A DNA stretch of 64,000 nt from Pseudomonas sp. RIT623 (GTDB taxonomy: Bacteria > Pseudomonadota > Gammaproteobacteria > Pseudomonadales > Pseudomonadaceae): the NCBI RefSeq assembly GCF_004519305.1, contig NZ_SOZA01000003.1, forward strand, positions 62,001-126,000, read 5' to 3'. Below are positions 12,559 through 22,940 of this stretch, one piece after another. Numbering within the stretch: the stretch's first letter is position 1; every line of letters starts with the position of its first letter. The notes under the pieces were generated by a model that was given only the letters and a program-made list of their open reading frames with translations, ran no database searches and was not told where the DNA came from. The translations under genes were made by a program, and so were the position numbers.

Positions 12559-13029
12559 ATGCGAGTCCTGTTCATGTGCACGGCCAACAGCTGCCGCAGT
12601 ATCCTTTCCGAGGCCATGTTCAATCACTTGGCGCATCACGGTTTTGAAGCCGTCAGTTCCGGCAGCTTGCCCAAAGGCCAAGTGTTGCCTCGCAGCTTGA
12701 GCACTTTGCAACAAGCCGGCATCTCTACTGAAGGGCTGAGCAGCAAGGGCAATGAGGCGTTCGAAGGCGCCCCTCCTGACATCGTCATCACTGTTTGCGA
12801 CAAGGCTGCCAGCGAAGCGTGCCCGGTGTATTTCGGCCCTGCGCTGCAGTCGCACTGGGGGCTGGAGGATCCGTCGGATATCGTAGCTGACGAGGCCACG
12901 GTCGACGCTGCGTTTCGCGCCACGCTGGCTCGCATCAAGGCTCGCTGCCAGGCCTTCTTCGCACTGCCTTTCGATCACCTCGACCGCGAGCAGCTCAAGC
13001 ATGAGCTCGATCGCATCGGTAAGCTTTGA
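12559..13029 (+). CDS. arsC: Arsenate reductase ArsC (thioredoxin-type)
   Basis: This 156-aa enzyme has the low-molecular-weight phosphatase P-loop CTANSCRS (Cys7 to Arg13) followed by the redox cysteines 80 and 88 (VCDKAASEACP). This is the thioredoxin-coupled class of arsenate reductase. It makes As(III) for ArsB to export. The start at 12559 follows a GGGGGAG ribosome site. It is followed 12 bp later by a remnant of arsH. Confidence 0.95.
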   Translation: MRVLFMCTANSCRSILSEAMFNHLAHHGFEAVSSGSLPKGQVLPRSLSTLQQAGISTEGLSSKGNEAFEGAPPDIVITVCDKAASEACPVYFGPALQSHWGLEDPSDIVADEATVDAAFRATLARIKARCQAFFALPFDHLDREQLKHELDRIGKL

Positions 13030-13041
13030 GCAGGAGCAAAC

Positions 13042-13113
13042 ATGTCCGAGCAACTGCTTAATCTCAACACCACACTAGGTATTGAGGTCTATCGGAGCAA
13101 GGCGTCGCAGTGA
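13042..13113 (+). pseudogene. arsH: arsH 5' remnant
   Basis: An ATG with an upstream AGGAGC site opens a 23-codon frame beginning MSEQLLNLNTTL, which matches the first residues of Pseudomonas ArsH (MSEQLPNL...). It then diverges and stops. ArsH normally follows arsC in Pseudomonas and is about 230 aa. Only its start is left, so ArsH-type organoarsenical oxidation is not encoded here. The 186 bp after it hold no gene I recognise. Confidence 0.75.
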
Positions 13114-13299
13114 TCAAGTGCGGTTGATGGTCTGCGGCACTTCATTGTTCAATCCCTTGACGCTTCGCTCTAGCCAAGCAACGTAGCTGCCTTGGCGTTC
13201 AACGTCTGCCTAGATCGCAAGTTACCGGTATGGCCATTGATGCAGCATTCTGCGCACTGCAAGGCGCAGAACCCTGAATGACAGTGATCCTGCGGGTGC

Positions 13300-14706
13300 T
13301 TATACCGCAGACCGTTGCCCCCGCCCCTGGCAGCAGGCCAATTCAGGTACCCGCCGCAACCACAGGTCGCGTTGCGCCAACAGCCGGTACAAACGCCGGA
13401 CCTCAGGCCGCACGGTACCTGCATAAACCGCCCTCAGTTGCTCAAGCGTCAACCCGCTGGTCTCGGTCAGCCACTGGCTGACCGGTCCAGGGCATGGTCT
13501 GCCCTGTAGCGCCCTGTGCAGATAGGGCAAGGCGACCCGCATAGTGGGATGGCTGCTCGACACGAAGGACTCAAGGTTGCGCCCATGGGCGTCGAACGGC
13601 TTGAACAACCAGCACTGCAGCTGTTTCTCGGCAACCCCATAGGCGTCACCCAGGCGCTCCTGGGCCTCGTTACGCAACACCGCCCCCTGCGGCCAGGGCA
13701 TGGCGTGATCACCCAGGCCAGCGAAGTACGCCTGGGCACCCTCGCGATAGCTGTTTTGTTCGACAGCCTGCGCCCTCAGGCCATGCAGGTGCGCCAACGG
13801 CAGCGGATCGAACAGGCCCGCCGGCCCCTGGGGCTGGCAGGTGTCGGTCAATTGCCAGCCAAGCATGCGCTCAAGCGGCCCAGCTTGCTCCGGGTGCGGC
13901 AATAACGCCTCGACCGAAACCACCCGCACCACCCGCCCCCCCTCTGCAGGGGGTTGAGTTGAAGGGGATCGCAGCGGGTCGGACAAAGCATCGCCCAGTT
14001 GCCTCATGCCCGCGGCCCAACTGACGACACTGTCGGTGCCCGCGCTTTGCGTCAAGTGCTCGGTATGGCGCAGGCAGCGCCGCCCCCACGCCATCAAGTG
14101 ATGCAGGCGGGTCGGCGCGATGGCGCTGACCAGCAGGTTGGCGCCATCTTCGTCGCCAAGCGCCTGTGCCAGGCTGGCCGCCAGTTCCACGTAGCCCCTG
14201 GCGCCGAGCAGGACATCGGGCTGAGCACCGGTGAGGTGGCCGAACAGCAGCCAGGCCTTGCCCGCTTCACTTGTCTGACTGGGTGAGCAAGCCGACCGGG
14301 CGCCGAATGGACCTAGTTGTCCCCCGTCGGCGCGCAGCAGCTCGACCCGAGGGTCATCCTGGAGGAACAGGGCACTGAAGCAGCGCTCGTGAAGGGCCAA
14401 GGCTTCGCAGTCAAGGCCGGGCAGCCTGGCCACCAGTACCTGGAGGCGAAAGGTACTGGCATGGCGCAGGGCAATGATCAACTGGGCGGCCCGCAGGCAG
14501 GCCAGCAGGTGCGTGCTGCGCGAGTCCAGCCCCTGCAGCACCAGTACCCTAAAAGCACCGATGTTGTCCGCGCCACCACCCATCACCAACATCCTCTGCA
14601 CCAGCAGTTGCACCGACGCGCGCTGCGCCTGGTTCATGTGATCGAGCAGGCGTTGCAGCACCTGCTGGTAGATATAGTGCATGGCTTGATCGTGGGTTGT
14701 GCTCAT
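13300..14706 (-). CDS. Uncharacterised 468-aa protein
   Basis: I do not recognise this protein. It is 468 aa with no signal peptide, transmembrane segment or obvious catalytic motif. The N-terminal half is alanine- and leucine-rich and helical (for example LLVQRMLVMGGGADNIG), and there is a proline-rich linker near 255-265. Its codon use is like that of its neighbours and it starts MSTTHDQAMHY. It stands alone between the ars remnant and an oxidoreductase, so context gives no hint. Confidence 0.7.
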   Translation of the reverse strand: MSTTHDQAMHYIYQQVLQRLLDHMNQAQRASVQLLVQRMLVMGGGADNIGAFRVLVLQGLDSRSTHLLACLRAAQLIIALRHASTFRLQVLVARLPGLDCEALALHERCFSALFLQDDPRVELLRADGGQLGPFGARSACSPSQTSEAGKAWLLFGHLTGAQPDVLLGARGYVELAASLAQALGDEDGANLLVSAIAPTRLHHLMAWGRRCLRHTEHLTQSAGTDSVVSWAAGMRQLGDALSDPLRSPSTQPPAEGGRVVRVVSVEALLPHPEQAGPLERMLGWQLTDTCQPQGPAGLFDPLPLAHLHGLRAQAVEQNSYREGAQAYFAGLGDHAMPWPQGAVLRNEAQERLGDAYGVAEKQLQCWLFKPFDAHGRNLESFVSSSHPTMRVALPYLHRALQGRPCPGPVSQWLTETSGLTLEQLRAVYAGTVRPEVRRLYRLLAQRDLWLRRVPELACCQGRGQRSAV

Positions 14707-14906
14707 GCGTTCGCTCCATCTTCCTGACGGCTTCTAGGTGAAGCCTGGATTCTGGCAGTGAATACAGCACCACAGTTGAAGGACGCTTCCCATAACCCTG
14801 TAGGACAATTATTGGAACGCAGCATCAGGGCTTGCAGGCATCGGTGTTGCGCCCTTGGCGAGTCACGCAGACGCACATCGCTCACTCAAGGCCTGCGCCA
14901 ATGAAA

Positions 14907-14930
14907 AAGCCCGGGGCAATGCCCGGGCTT
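14907..14930 (-). terminator. Rho-independent terminator of the MDR oxidoreductase gene
   Basis: A 9-bp GC-rich inverted repeat AAGCCCGGG / CCCGGGCTT with a 6-nt loop is followed on the minus strand by a T-run. It lies 22 bp past the stop of the gene at 14953. Confidence 0.85.
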
Positions 14931-14952
14931 CGCTATCAGTCCAGCAAAGGCG

Positions 14953-15975
14953 TCACTGCACGCCCATGTCCAGCACCACGCGCCCGCCACAGGGGCACTC
15001 ATCCATGTAGCGATGCGCCTCGACCACCTGGTCGAATGGGTAGACCTTAATGATCTGCGGCGTCAGCAGCTGATCGGCGGTGAACTGGTTGATATCGCGC
15101 AACGCTCGTTGCAACGCCACCTGGTCCTGGGCGATGCCCAGTTCCGGCTTGCCGGTGAAGTTGCCGATGCAGTGCACGTGGAACTGAATGTTCTTCTGAA
15201 ACGCCGCGCAGGCCGGGAACGGTGTCTGGTTGCCGCCCTGCAGCCCGTACAGCACCAGGCTGCCACGGGGCGCCAGGGCATCGCCGAGCAGCGACATCTG
15301 CGGCCCGCCCATGCCGTCGAGCACCATGTCCACGCCACGGCCATCGGTGTACTTGCCCACCTGCATCAGCAGGTCCTGCTCCTCGCTGACGATTACCTTG
15401 TCGGCGCCCAGGCCCAGCAGGTACTCGCGTTGCTCCGGCTCCTTGGTAACGGCGAACACCTTGAGCCCCAGGGCCTTGCCCAGTTGCACGAAGGCCGGCC
15501 CCGCGCAATGGCTGGCGTCGGTGATCAGCGCGGTCTGCCCGGCCTTGGCCCGGGCCAGGTCGACATAGGCGAAATAGGCGATCAGCAGCGGCGTGTAATG
15601 CACGCTGGCCTCGATCGGGGTCAACACGTCGGGGTAACGGGTGATGGCGCTGCGCGGCAGGACGATAACATCGCCATACACCGGGTGATCGTTGGGGCTG
15701 GTGGCCGGGAAGCTGGCGACCCGGTCGCCCAGGGCGATGTCGTCCACGCCGTCGCCGACCGCCGTGACCACGCCGGCCATCTCATGGCCGATGCCCGCCG
15801 GCAGGCGCGCCTGGGAAGGGGCCAGGTTCTGCCGCCAGAGCACGTCATACCAACTGACGCCGATCGCCTCGACGCGCACCTGCACCTCGCCGGTCGCCGG
15901 GGACGGCGCGGCCTGCTCCTCGCAACGGAGCACATCGGCCTGGCCGAACTTGTGGAAACGGATCATGCGGGACAT
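14953..15975 (-). CDS. Zinc-type MDR alcohol dehydrogenase / quinone oxidoreductase
   Basis: This 340-aa member of the medium-chain dehydrogenase/reductase superfamily has a GroES-like N-terminal domain (PSPATGEVQVRVEAIGVSW, then GHEMAGVV) and a Rossmann nucleotide-binding domain. The four structural-zinc cysteines of classic alcohol dehydrogenases are absent, so a quinone oxidoreductase-like member is as likely as an alcohol dehydrogenase. It is divergent from a LysR gene 207 bp away, which probably controls it. The substrate is unknown. Confidence 0.85.
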   Translation of the reverse strand: MSRMIRFHKFGQADVLRCEEQAAPSPATGEVQVRVEAIGVSWYDVLWRQNLAPSQARLPAGIGHEMAGVVTAVGDGVDDIALGDRVASFPATSPNDHPVYGDVIVLPRSAITRYPDVLTPIEASVHYTPLLIAYFAYVDLARAKAGQTALITDASHCAGPAFVQLGKALGLKVFAVTKEPEQREYLLGLGADKVIVSEEQDLLMQVGKYTDGRGVDMVLDGMGGPQMSLLGDALAPRGSLVLYGLQGGNQTPFPACAAFQKNIQFHVHCIGNFTGKPELGIAQDQVALQRALRDINQFTADQLLTPQIIKVYPFDQVVEAHRYMDECPCGGRVVLDMGVQ

Positions 15976-16182
15976 CGCATACCTCGCCTGTGTGAATCTG
16001 GTATTACCACGGACTTTATCCGGGCTTTGGCGGTTCGACCATCAGTGGCTGTTAATAGTCGACATGCCTGTCATTGATTGGGCCCCTGACTTTTATGTGC
16101 ATTGGCCCCCGGAAATCGGTGCAGGGTAACAGCCTTTGGCCTTAAGATTCACCCCTGCCCCACTTCTGGCGAGCCGCATCGA

Positions 16183-17097
16183 ATGAATCGTAACGACTTG
16201 CGTCGCGTAGACCTCAACCTGCTCATCGTGTTCGAGACGCTGATGCACGAACGCAGCGTGACCCGCGCCGCCGAGAAACTGTTCCTCGGCCAGCCGGCGA
16301 TCAGCGCGGCGCTGTCGCGCCTGCGCAACCTGTTCGACGACCCGCTGTTCGTGCGCACCGGCCGCAGCATGGAGCCCTCGGCCCGGGCCCACGAGATCTT
16401 CGCCCTGCTGTCGCCGGCGCTGGACTCGATCTCCACGGCGGTCAGCCGCGCCGCCGAATTCAACCCGGCCACCAGCAACGCGGTGTTCCGCATCGGCCTG
16501 TCCGACGACGCCGAGTTCGCCCTGTTGCCGCAGTTGCTCAAGCGCGTGCGCGCCGAGGCCCCTGGTATTGTCCTGGTGGTGCGCCGGGTCAACTACCTGT
16601 TGATGCCAACCCTGCTCGCCTCGGGCGAGATCTCGGTGGGCGTGAGCTATACCAGCGAACTGCCGGCCAACGCCAAGCGCAAGGTATTGCGGCGCAGCAA
16701 GCCCAAGCTGCTGCGCGCCGACAGCATGCCGGGCAGCATCAGCCTGGACGATTTCTGCGCCCGGCCGCATGCGCTGGTGTCGTTCGCTGGCGATCTGTCC
16801 GGGTTCATCGACGAGGCCCTCGACGAAATCGGCCGCAAGCGCCATGTGGTGCTGGCGGTGCCGCAGTTCAACGGGCTGGGGAGCTTGCTGGCGGGGACCG
16901 ATATCGTCGCCACGGTGCCGGACTACACCGCCGATGCGCTAACCGCCGCGGGTGGCTTGCGCGCCGAGGACCTGCCGCTGCAGGTACGTACGTTCGAATT
17001 GCACATGGCGTGGCGTGGGGCGCAGGACAATGATCCGGCGGAACGCTGGTTGAGGTCGCGGATACAGATGTTCTTTGGGGACCCTGAGAGTCTTTAG
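16183..17097 (+). CDS. LysR-family regulator (NodD-like subgroup)
   Basis: This 304-aa protein has an N-terminal helix-turn-helix (RSVTRAAEKLFLGQPAISAA) and a LysR substrate-binding domain. The start MNRNDLRRVDLNLL is characteristic of the NodD/PcpR-like branch. It probably controls the divergent MDR oxidoreductase. Its last codons, MFFGDPESL-stop, are repeated in diverged form about 720 bp downstream (17790-17819), which suggests an element inserted at its 3' end. Confidence 0.9.
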   Translation: MNRNDLRRVDLNLLIVFETLMHERSVTRAAEKLFLGQPAISAALSRLRNLFDDPLFVRTGRSMEPSARAHEIFALLSPALDSISTAVSRAAEFNPATSNAVFRIGLSDDAEFALLPQLLKRVRAEAPGIVLVVRRVNYLLMPTLLASGEISVGVSYTSELPANAKRKVLRRSKPKLLRADSMPGSISLDDFCARPHALVSFAGDLSGFIDEALDEIGRKRHVVLAVPQFNGLGSLLAGTDIVATVPDYTADALTAAGGLRAEDLPLQVRTFELHMAWRGAQDNDPAERWLRSRIQMFFGDPESL

Positions 17098-17819
17098 GGG
17101 CTTCGCGCATGCTTGTTCGCGGATCATTTCTGCCTTTTCCTAGCCTCGAAGAGCCATTTACTTCCAGCTAATTGCTACATTTGGGGCATATTTGAGGGCA
17201 TGCTTTGGATGGTTCGAAAAGGATGCCCCAACCGAAGATGCTCAGCTTTCGGTAATCTGCCGACCATGCTGTTCCTCTCCGCTGTCAAAGACAGTCTTCA
17301 CAGTGATTATTCGCTTTCCAGAGTGCTCACGAGAGTACAACCGCCGCTTAAGCTCACCACCTTCGAAAACCAGGCAGCCCCAACAGACGTGGCGCGGAGG
17401 ATTATCGCGCTGACCAACAGCCAGACATTGGGTAGTGCTCGCGACTGGTGACATCGAAACTACTGATGGTCTCTTTAAGCTCCCCCTTGCGGGAGAACAG
17501 GTAGGCCCATCGAGTTCATGTCCTTCAAGTTCCCTGATCCTTAGCACCCGGGACTTCTCTTGGTTGCGCTACAGCGCAATACTGCTGGCCATCTGTTTTG
17601 AGCCAATGGAAGCGCTTGCCTGTGACCACGATGATCAATGCTGAAGCGCTTTGGCGAGTGATAGAACCTTCAGCACCGCCCCTCAGTGCTTCCACTATCG
17701 TCCACTCGTAACCACGGCAAAAAGGGGTACTTCTGGGGGTACAAATTCAATTTCCCACTCATAACCTTTTGATTTATATCGATGTCAAAATGTTCTTTGG
17801 GGATCCCGACAGCCTGTGA
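17068..17819. mobile_element. Decayed insertion at the 3' end of the LysR gene
   Basis: The 14-bp sequence ATGTTCTTTGGGGA occurs at 17068-17081, inside the end of the lysR gene, and again at 17790-17803. Both copies continue in frame to a stop (MFFGDPESL and MFFGDPDSL), with third-base differences. Just inside the distal copy are two GGGGTAC motifs (17724-17730 and 17736-17742), of the sort seen next to attachment sites of P4-type integrases. I recognise no gene in the roughly 700 bp between, and base composition is lower in GC than the flanks. A degraded integrative element that replaced the 3' end of the gene is the simplest reading. Confidence 0.5.
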
Positions 17820-18025
17820 CTGACGTCCACTCAGGTCCATAAACCCCAATAAAATCAGTATTTTAATCTGGACTTGAGTCCAAGACCGTCCGTCGCATTC
17901 CAGTCATTTTCGACGCATCTGGCTCTTTTTTAATGAGATTCAAACAAGAAATTTACGTCATCCGGGTAACAGGCCTACATGCGTCAAATGAGTCACTAAC
18001 CGAGATATCAACGTATTGAGTCGGC

Positions 18026-18340
18026 CTACAGTGGTGCGCCGCAAGCATCTGTCTGCACGACAACATCTTGCAGCGCAACCAGCACGGGGCTAAACAAGCT
18101 AGCAATGCGATCAGCTCGCCCCGTAGGCTCCACGCCTCGGCCACACCTCAGGAAAAGCGGGTCACCGAACTGCCTGCGCAGCTTGCCGAGCACATTGCTC
18201 ACCGCAGGTTGCGTGAGCCCCAGGCATACAGCCGCCCGCGATACGTTGCGCTCCCTGAATACCACCAGGAACACCACCAACGCATCGAAGTCGAGCGCTT
18301 TCAGTATCCTCTCGTCGAACTGCATGCCAGTGACTTCCAT
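18026..18340 (-). pseudogene. Truncated LysR regulator (DNA-binding part only)
   Basis: This 104-aa frame is a clear LysR N-terminus: LDFDALVVFLVVFRERNVSR followed by the helix-turn-helix AAVCLGLTQPAVSNVLGKLR and the start of the linker. It stops after about 104 residues, whereas the family is near 300 aa, so the effector domain is lost. It begins 6 bp after the outer-membrane factor gene on the same strand, so it was probably the last gene of that efflux operon. Whether the short product is still made and binds DNA is unknown. Confidence 0.75.
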
Positions 18341-18346
18341 AACGTC

Positions 18347-19789
18347 TCAAGGCGCCGGGTGGCCCAAGCTGCCTTGCACGGCAGCCACGGTTTCGCTGTG
18401 CCACCCGCCGCCAACGGCCTTGAACAGATTCACCTCGGCCAGCAACTGCGCCAGGCGATCCTGAATCAGCTGCTGCTGGGCCGCGAACAACTCACGCTGG
18501 GCATCGAGCACCGCCATGTAGCTGTCCACGCCTTCGTCATAACGCTGGCGAGCCAGCTCGTAGTAGGCCTGATTGTCCTCTACCCTGCCCTGCTGGCTGT
18601 GCAACTGCTTGCCATAGGTGCCTCGCGCCGCCAAACCGTCCGAGACTTCCTGGAAGGCGGTCTGGATCGCGCCTTCGTACTCGGCCACGTTGATATCGCG
18701 ACGAATCCGCGCGTAATCCAGGTCGGCCTTCAATCGACCGGCGTTGAAGATCGGCAGGTTGATCTGCGGCACGAACTGCCACATCCCCGCACCGCCCTTG
18801 AACAGCCCATCGAGCTCGGCGCTGGCGGTGCCGGCGGCACCGCTCAGGCTGATGCTCGGGAAGAACGCCGCGCGGGCCGCACCGATGTTGGCGTTGGCCG
18901 CCAGCAGGTGGTGCTCGGCAGCGCGGATGTCCGGCCGGCGTAGCAGTACCTCGGAATTCAAACCGGTAGGGAACACGGCGAGCATCGACTCGCCCAATGG
19001 CTGGCCCTGCGGCAGGTCCGTCGGCAACCGCCCCCCGAGCAGGCGTTCCAGGGCGTTGAGGTCCTGGGCCACCTGGCGGGTATATAGGCTTTCTTGCACC
19101 TGGGCTTGGGATACCAGGGTACGCGCCTGACGGACATCGATCTGCGAGGCAGTACCGTTGTCGAGGCGGTCCTCGACCAGGGCCAGGCTGTCGGCCTGGC
19201 TCTTGAACGTGGACTGGGCCAGGGCCAGTTGATCCTGGTCGCCGCGCCAGGTCAGGTAGGCGCTGGCCACGTCGGCCACCAGCGATACCTGCACACTGTA
19301 GCGCGCCGCGTCCGCGGCCAGGTACTGCTCGGCGGCAGCGCGGCTCAGGCTGCGCAGACGGCCAAACAAGTCCAGTTCGTAGGATACGCCGAGCGCCACC
19401 TGGTACTGGCTCTGGATGTTCGCCTCCCCTGTGGGCGACAGGTCGGCCGGTACTCGCTGGCGACTGCCGCTGGCACCCAGCTCGACGTTGGGGAACTGCT
19501 CGGCGCGCTGGATACGGTGCAGCGCCCGGTACGCCTCGAGGTTCAACGCCGCCTGGCGTAGGTCGGTGTTGTTGGCCAGGGCCTGGCCGACCAGGCGCTT
19601 GAGCGCCGGGTCCTGGAACACCGACTGCCAGGCCAGCGCGCTGGCGTCACCGGCCTGGGCAGGCGCGGCATAGGCCGCGCCCTGTGGCCAGCTGGCCGGG
19701 ATATCCGCCTGGGGCCGTTGGTAATCGGGGATCAGGCTGCAGCCGCTCAAGGCAAGCGCCACCGCCAGGCTCAGGGTCTTGAGCTTCAT
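18347..19789 (-). CDS. RND efflux outer-membrane factor, OprM/TtgC type
   Basis: This 480-aa protein has a lipoprotein signal with lipobox ALSGC and the mature start [10 protein letters not shown], typical of OprM/TtgC/NodT proteins. Two repeats of the outer-membrane efflux family follow (for example [19 protein letters not shown] and [20 protein letters not shown]). It forms the trimeric exit duct for the pump encoded just upstream. Its ATG overlaps the pump stop codon (ATGA at 19786-19789). Confidence 0.93.
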   Translation of the reverse strand: MKLKTLSLAVALALSGCSLIPDYQRPQADIPASWPQGAAYAAPAQAGDASALAWQSVFQDPALKRLVGQALANNTDLRQAALNLEAYRALHRIQRAEQFPNVELGASGSRQRVPADLSPTGEANIQSQYQVALGVSYELDLFGRLRSLSRAAAEQYLAADAARYSVQVSLVADVASAYLTWRGDQDQLALAQSTFKSQADSLALVEDRLDNGTASQIDVRQARTLVSQAQVQESLYTRQVAQDLNALERLLGGRLPTDLPQGQPLGESMLAVFPTGLNSEVLLRRPDIRAAEHHLLAANANIGAARAAFFPSISLSGAAGTASAELDGLFKGGAGMWQFVPQINLPIFNAGRLKADLDYARIRRDINVAEYEGAIQTAFQEVSDGLAARGTYGKQLHSQQGRVEDNQAYYELARQRYDEGVDSYMAVLDAQRELFAAQQQLIQDRLAQLLAEVNLFKAVGGGWHSETVAAVQGSLGHPAP

Positions 19790-22700
19790 GGTTGTTCTCC
19801 TTGCGCAACAGCCTGTTTCTTGGTGCGTCGCTCGAACAAGGCCACGACTGCCACGTAGAACAGCGGCACGAAGAACACAGCGAGTACGGTGGCGGTGATC
19901 ATCCCGCCCACCACCCCGGTGGCCAGCGAGTGCTGGCTGCCAGAGCCGGCACCAGCGGCGCGGGCCATCGGCAACACACCGAAGGTGAAGGCCAGCGAGG
20001 TCATCAGGATCGGCCGCAGACGCAGGCGCGCCGCTTCCACCGCCGCCTTGGCCAGCGGCATGCCTTCACGCTCGTATAGCTCTTTGGCGAACTCGATGAT
20101 CAGGATCGCGTTCTTGGCGGTCAGGCCGATGGTAGTCATCAGGCCGATCTGGAAGTACACGTCCGCACTCAGGTCGCGCCACAGGGTTGCCAGCACCGCA
20201 CCGAGAATGCCCACCGGCACAATGGCGATCACCGCCGCCGGCACCGACCAGCTTTCATACAGCGCCGCCAGGCAGAGGAACACAATCAGCACGGTCAGGG
20301 CGTAGAGCATCGGCGCCTGGCTGCCAGTCTTGATCTCCTCGTACGACAGGCCGTTGTAGCTCAGGCCGACGCCGTTGGGCATTTGCTGCATGATCTCGGC
20401 AATCGCGATCATCGCATCGCCGGTGCTGTAGCCCGGGGCCGGCTGGCCGAGGATCTGCACTGCCGAAATACCGCCGAATCGCTCGAGCTTCGGTGAGCCG
20501 CTGACCCAGCGGCCGCTGGCGAAAGCCGAGAACGGCACCATCTGCCCACGGTCGTTGCGCACATACCACTTGTCGAAGTCCTCGGGGCCGATGCGCGAGG
20601 TGTCCTCGCCCTGCAGGTAGACCCGCTTGATCCGCCCCCGGTCGATGAAGTCGTTGACATACATCGAACCCCAGGCCGCCGACATGGTGTCGTTGATCGA
20701 CTGGATGCTCACTTGCAGCGTACGTGCCTTTTCTTCGTCGACCTCGATCTTGTACTGCGGCTCATCACCTTTGCCATTCGGGCGTACTGCGGCGAGTACC
20801 GGGCTCTTGGCAGCCAGCGCCAGGAACTGGTCACGCGCTGCCATCAAGCCGTCATGGCCCAGGCCGGCGTTGTCCTGCAGGTAAAAGTCGAAGCCCATGG
20901 CGTTGCCCATCTCCAGGATCGCCGGCGGCACAAAGGCCATCACCGTGGCGTCCTTGATCCCGGAGAAGCTGGCGTTGGCGCGGTTGGCCAGGCTGAACAC
21001 GTCCTTGCCCGCGGCATGGCGCACACCCCAATCCTTGAGCAGGACGAAGGCCACACCGGAGTTCTGCCCGCGGCCGGCAAAGTTGAAGCCGTTGACGGTC
21101 AGTACCGAATCGACGATATCGCTCTCGTTCTTCAGCAGGTAGTCGGTGACCTGGGTCAACACCGCCTCGGTACGCTCGGCCGAGCCATTGACCGGCATGC
21201 GCGCCTCGATGATCAGCACGCCCTGGTCCTCATTGGGCAGGAACGCGTTGGGGATACGGGTGAACAGGTAGCCGGTGCCGACCGTGATCAGCAGGAAGAT
21301 CAGCAGGTAGCGGCCACGGCGGCCGAGCATGTGCTGCACGCCGCGCTCGAAGCGCTGGGTGCCACGGTCGAAGGTACGATTGAACCAGCCGAAGAAGCCT
21401 TTCTTCTCGGCGTGACCATGGCCCACTGGCGCCTTGAGGATAGTCGCGCACAGCGCCGGGGTGAACACCAGGGCCACCAGTACCGAGATGCCCATGCACA
21501 CCACCACGGTGACGGCGAACTGCTTGTAGATGATCCCCGCCGAACCGCCGAAGAAGGCCATCGGCACGAACACCGCCGAGAGCACCGTGCCGATGCCGAT
21601 CAAGGCGCCGGAGATCTGCTCCATGGACTTGCGCGTTGCTTCCAGCGGCGACAGCCCTTCGTCATGCATCAGGCGCTCGACGTTCTCTACCACCACGATG
21701 GCATCGTCCACCAGCAGGCCGATGGCCAACACCATCGCGTACATGGCCAAGGCGTTGATGGTGATGCCGAACAGCGGCAGCACGGCGAAGGTCGCCAGCA
21801 GCACCACCGGGATGGCCAGGGTCGGTATCAGCGTGGCGCGAAAGCTCTGCAGGAACAGGAACATCACCAGGAACACCAGCACCACCGCTTCGAAGATGGT
21901 GTGCACCACCGAGTCGATCGACGCGGTGACCACCGGCGTCGTGTCGTAGGGGAAGATCACCTCCACCCCTTCTGGCAGGTTCTTGGCCTGTTTCTCCACC
22001 ACCGCGCGCACTGCCTTGGAGGTTTCCAACAGGTTGCCGCCCGGTGCCAGGCGCAAGGCCAGGCCCGACGACTCATGACCGTTGTGGCGGATACTGATGG
22101 AGAAGTTGTCGGCGCCCAGGGCGACCTTGGCCACGTCCTTGACCCGCACCTGCGAGCCATCGTCGTTGACCTTGATCAGCACGTCCTCGAACTCGCGCAC
22201 GCTGGTCATGCGGGTCTTGCCGATGATGGTGGCGTTGAGCTGCACGCCGCCACGGGTGGGCAGACCGCCGAGCTGGCCGGACGACACCTGTACGTTCTGC
22301 TCGCGGATCGCCGCGGCGACATCGCTCGGGGTCAGTTGGAAGCTGTTGAGCTTGCTCGGATCGAGCCAGATGCGCATGGCATAGGGCGCGCCGAACAGCA
22401 TCACGTCACCCACGCCGTTGACCCGCGAGATCGGGTCCTGGAAGTCCGAGGCGATGATGTTGCTCAGGTCGAAGTTGTCGAGCTTGCCGGACTTGTCCAC
22501 CAGCCCCACCACCAGGAAGAAGTTCTGCTGGTACTTGACCACCCGCAGGCCCTGGCGCTGCACCTCTTCCGGCAAGCGCGGGGTGGCCAGCTGCAGTTTG
22601 TTCTGCACCTGTACCTGCGCGATGTCCGGGTTCACCCCCTGCTCGAAGGTGATGATGATGGTCATGCTGCCGTCGGCGTTGCTCTCGGCGGACATGTAGC

Positions 22701-22926
22701 GGAAGCCGTCCAGGCCGCTCATCTGCTGTTCGATGACCTGGACCACGGTGTCCTGCACGGTCTGCGCCGAGGCGCCCGGGTAGGACACCTGGATGGACAC
22801 GGCCGGCGCGGCGATGTTCGGGTACTGGCTGATCGGCATGTTCGACAGCGACAGCGCGCCGGCGAGCATGGCGATGATCGCCAGCACCCAGGCGAAGATC
22901 GGTCGGTCGATGAAAAAGCGTGACAT
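19786..22926 (-). CDS. RND efflux pump inner-membrane transporter, HAE1/MexB type
   Basis: This 1046-aa protein begins [17 protein letters not shown] and has the HAE1 features: twelve transmembrane helices, two large periplasmic loops, the proton-relay pair in [16 protein letters not shown], and [13 protein letters not shown]. It exports hydrophobic drugs or solvents in exchange for protons. It lies 14 bp after the membrane fusion protein gene. It belongs with MexB/TtgB/AcrB rather than MexF. The substrate range is not readable from sequence. Confidence 0.95.
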   Translation of the reverse strand: MSRFFIDRPIFAWVLAIIAMLAGALSLSNMPISQYPNIAAPAVSIQVSYPGASAQTVQDTVVQVIEQQMSGLDGFRYMSAESNADGSMTIIITFEQGVNPDIAQVQVQNKLQLATPRLPEEVQRQGLRVVKYQQNFFLVVGLVDKSGKLDNFDLSNIIASDFQDPISRVNGVGDVMLFGAPYAMRIWLDPSKLNSFQLTPSDVAAAIREQNVQVSSGQLGGLPTRGGVQLNATIIGKTRMTSVREFEDVLIKVNDDGSQVRVKDVAKVALGADNFSISIRHNGHESSGLALRLAPGGNLLETSKAVRAVVEKQAKNLPEGVEVIFPYDTTPVVTASIDSVVHTIFEAVVLVFLVMFLFLQSFRATLIPTLAIPVVLLATFAVLPLFGITINALAMYAMVLAIGLLVDDAIVVVENVERLMHDEGLSPLEATRKSMEQISGALIGIGTVLSAVFVPMAFFGGSAGIIYKQFAVTVVVCMGISVLVALVFTPALCATILKAPVGHGHAEKKGFFGWFNRTFDRGTQRFERGVQHMLGRRGRYLLIFLLITVGTGYLFTRIPNAFLPNEDQGVLIIEARMPVNGSAERTEAVLTQVTDYLLKNESDIVDSVLTVNGFNFAGRGQNSGVAFVLLKDWGVRHAAGKDVFSLANRANASFSGIKDATVMAFVPPAILEMGNAMGFDFYLQDNAGLGHDGLMAARDQFLALAAKSPVLAAVRPNGKGDEPQYKIEVDEEKARTLQVSIQSINDTMSAAWGSMYVNDFIDRGRIKRVYLQGEDTSRIGPEDFDKWYVRNDRGQMVPFSAFASGRWVSGSPKLERFGGISAVQILGQPAPGYSTGDAMIAIAEIMQQMPNGVGLSYNGLSYEEIKTGSQAPMLYALTVLIVFLCLAALYESWSVPAAVIAIVPVGILGAVLATLWRDLSADVYFQIGLMTTIGLTAKNAILIIEFAKELYEREGMPLAKAAVEAARLRLRPILMTSLAFTFGVLPMARAAGAGSGSQHSLATGVVGGMITATVLAVFFVPLFYVAVVALFERRTKKQAVAQGEQP

Positions 22927-22940
22927 GAGGCGAATGCTCC

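Noticed and set aside
13114..13299. Possible insertion-sequence remnant after the arsH stub
   Set aside because: No transposase motif, inverted repeat or target duplication could be found.
17242..17547. A 101-aa minus-strand frame in the region after the LysR gene
   Set aside because: It is open and cysteine-containing but I recognise no family, and the region looks like a decayed insertion. I could not support it as a gene.
20713..22923. A 736-codon plus-strand frame opposite the first RND pump gene
   Set aside because: It is histidine- and glutamine-rich shadow sequence. The pump gene on the minus strand has full family motifs.
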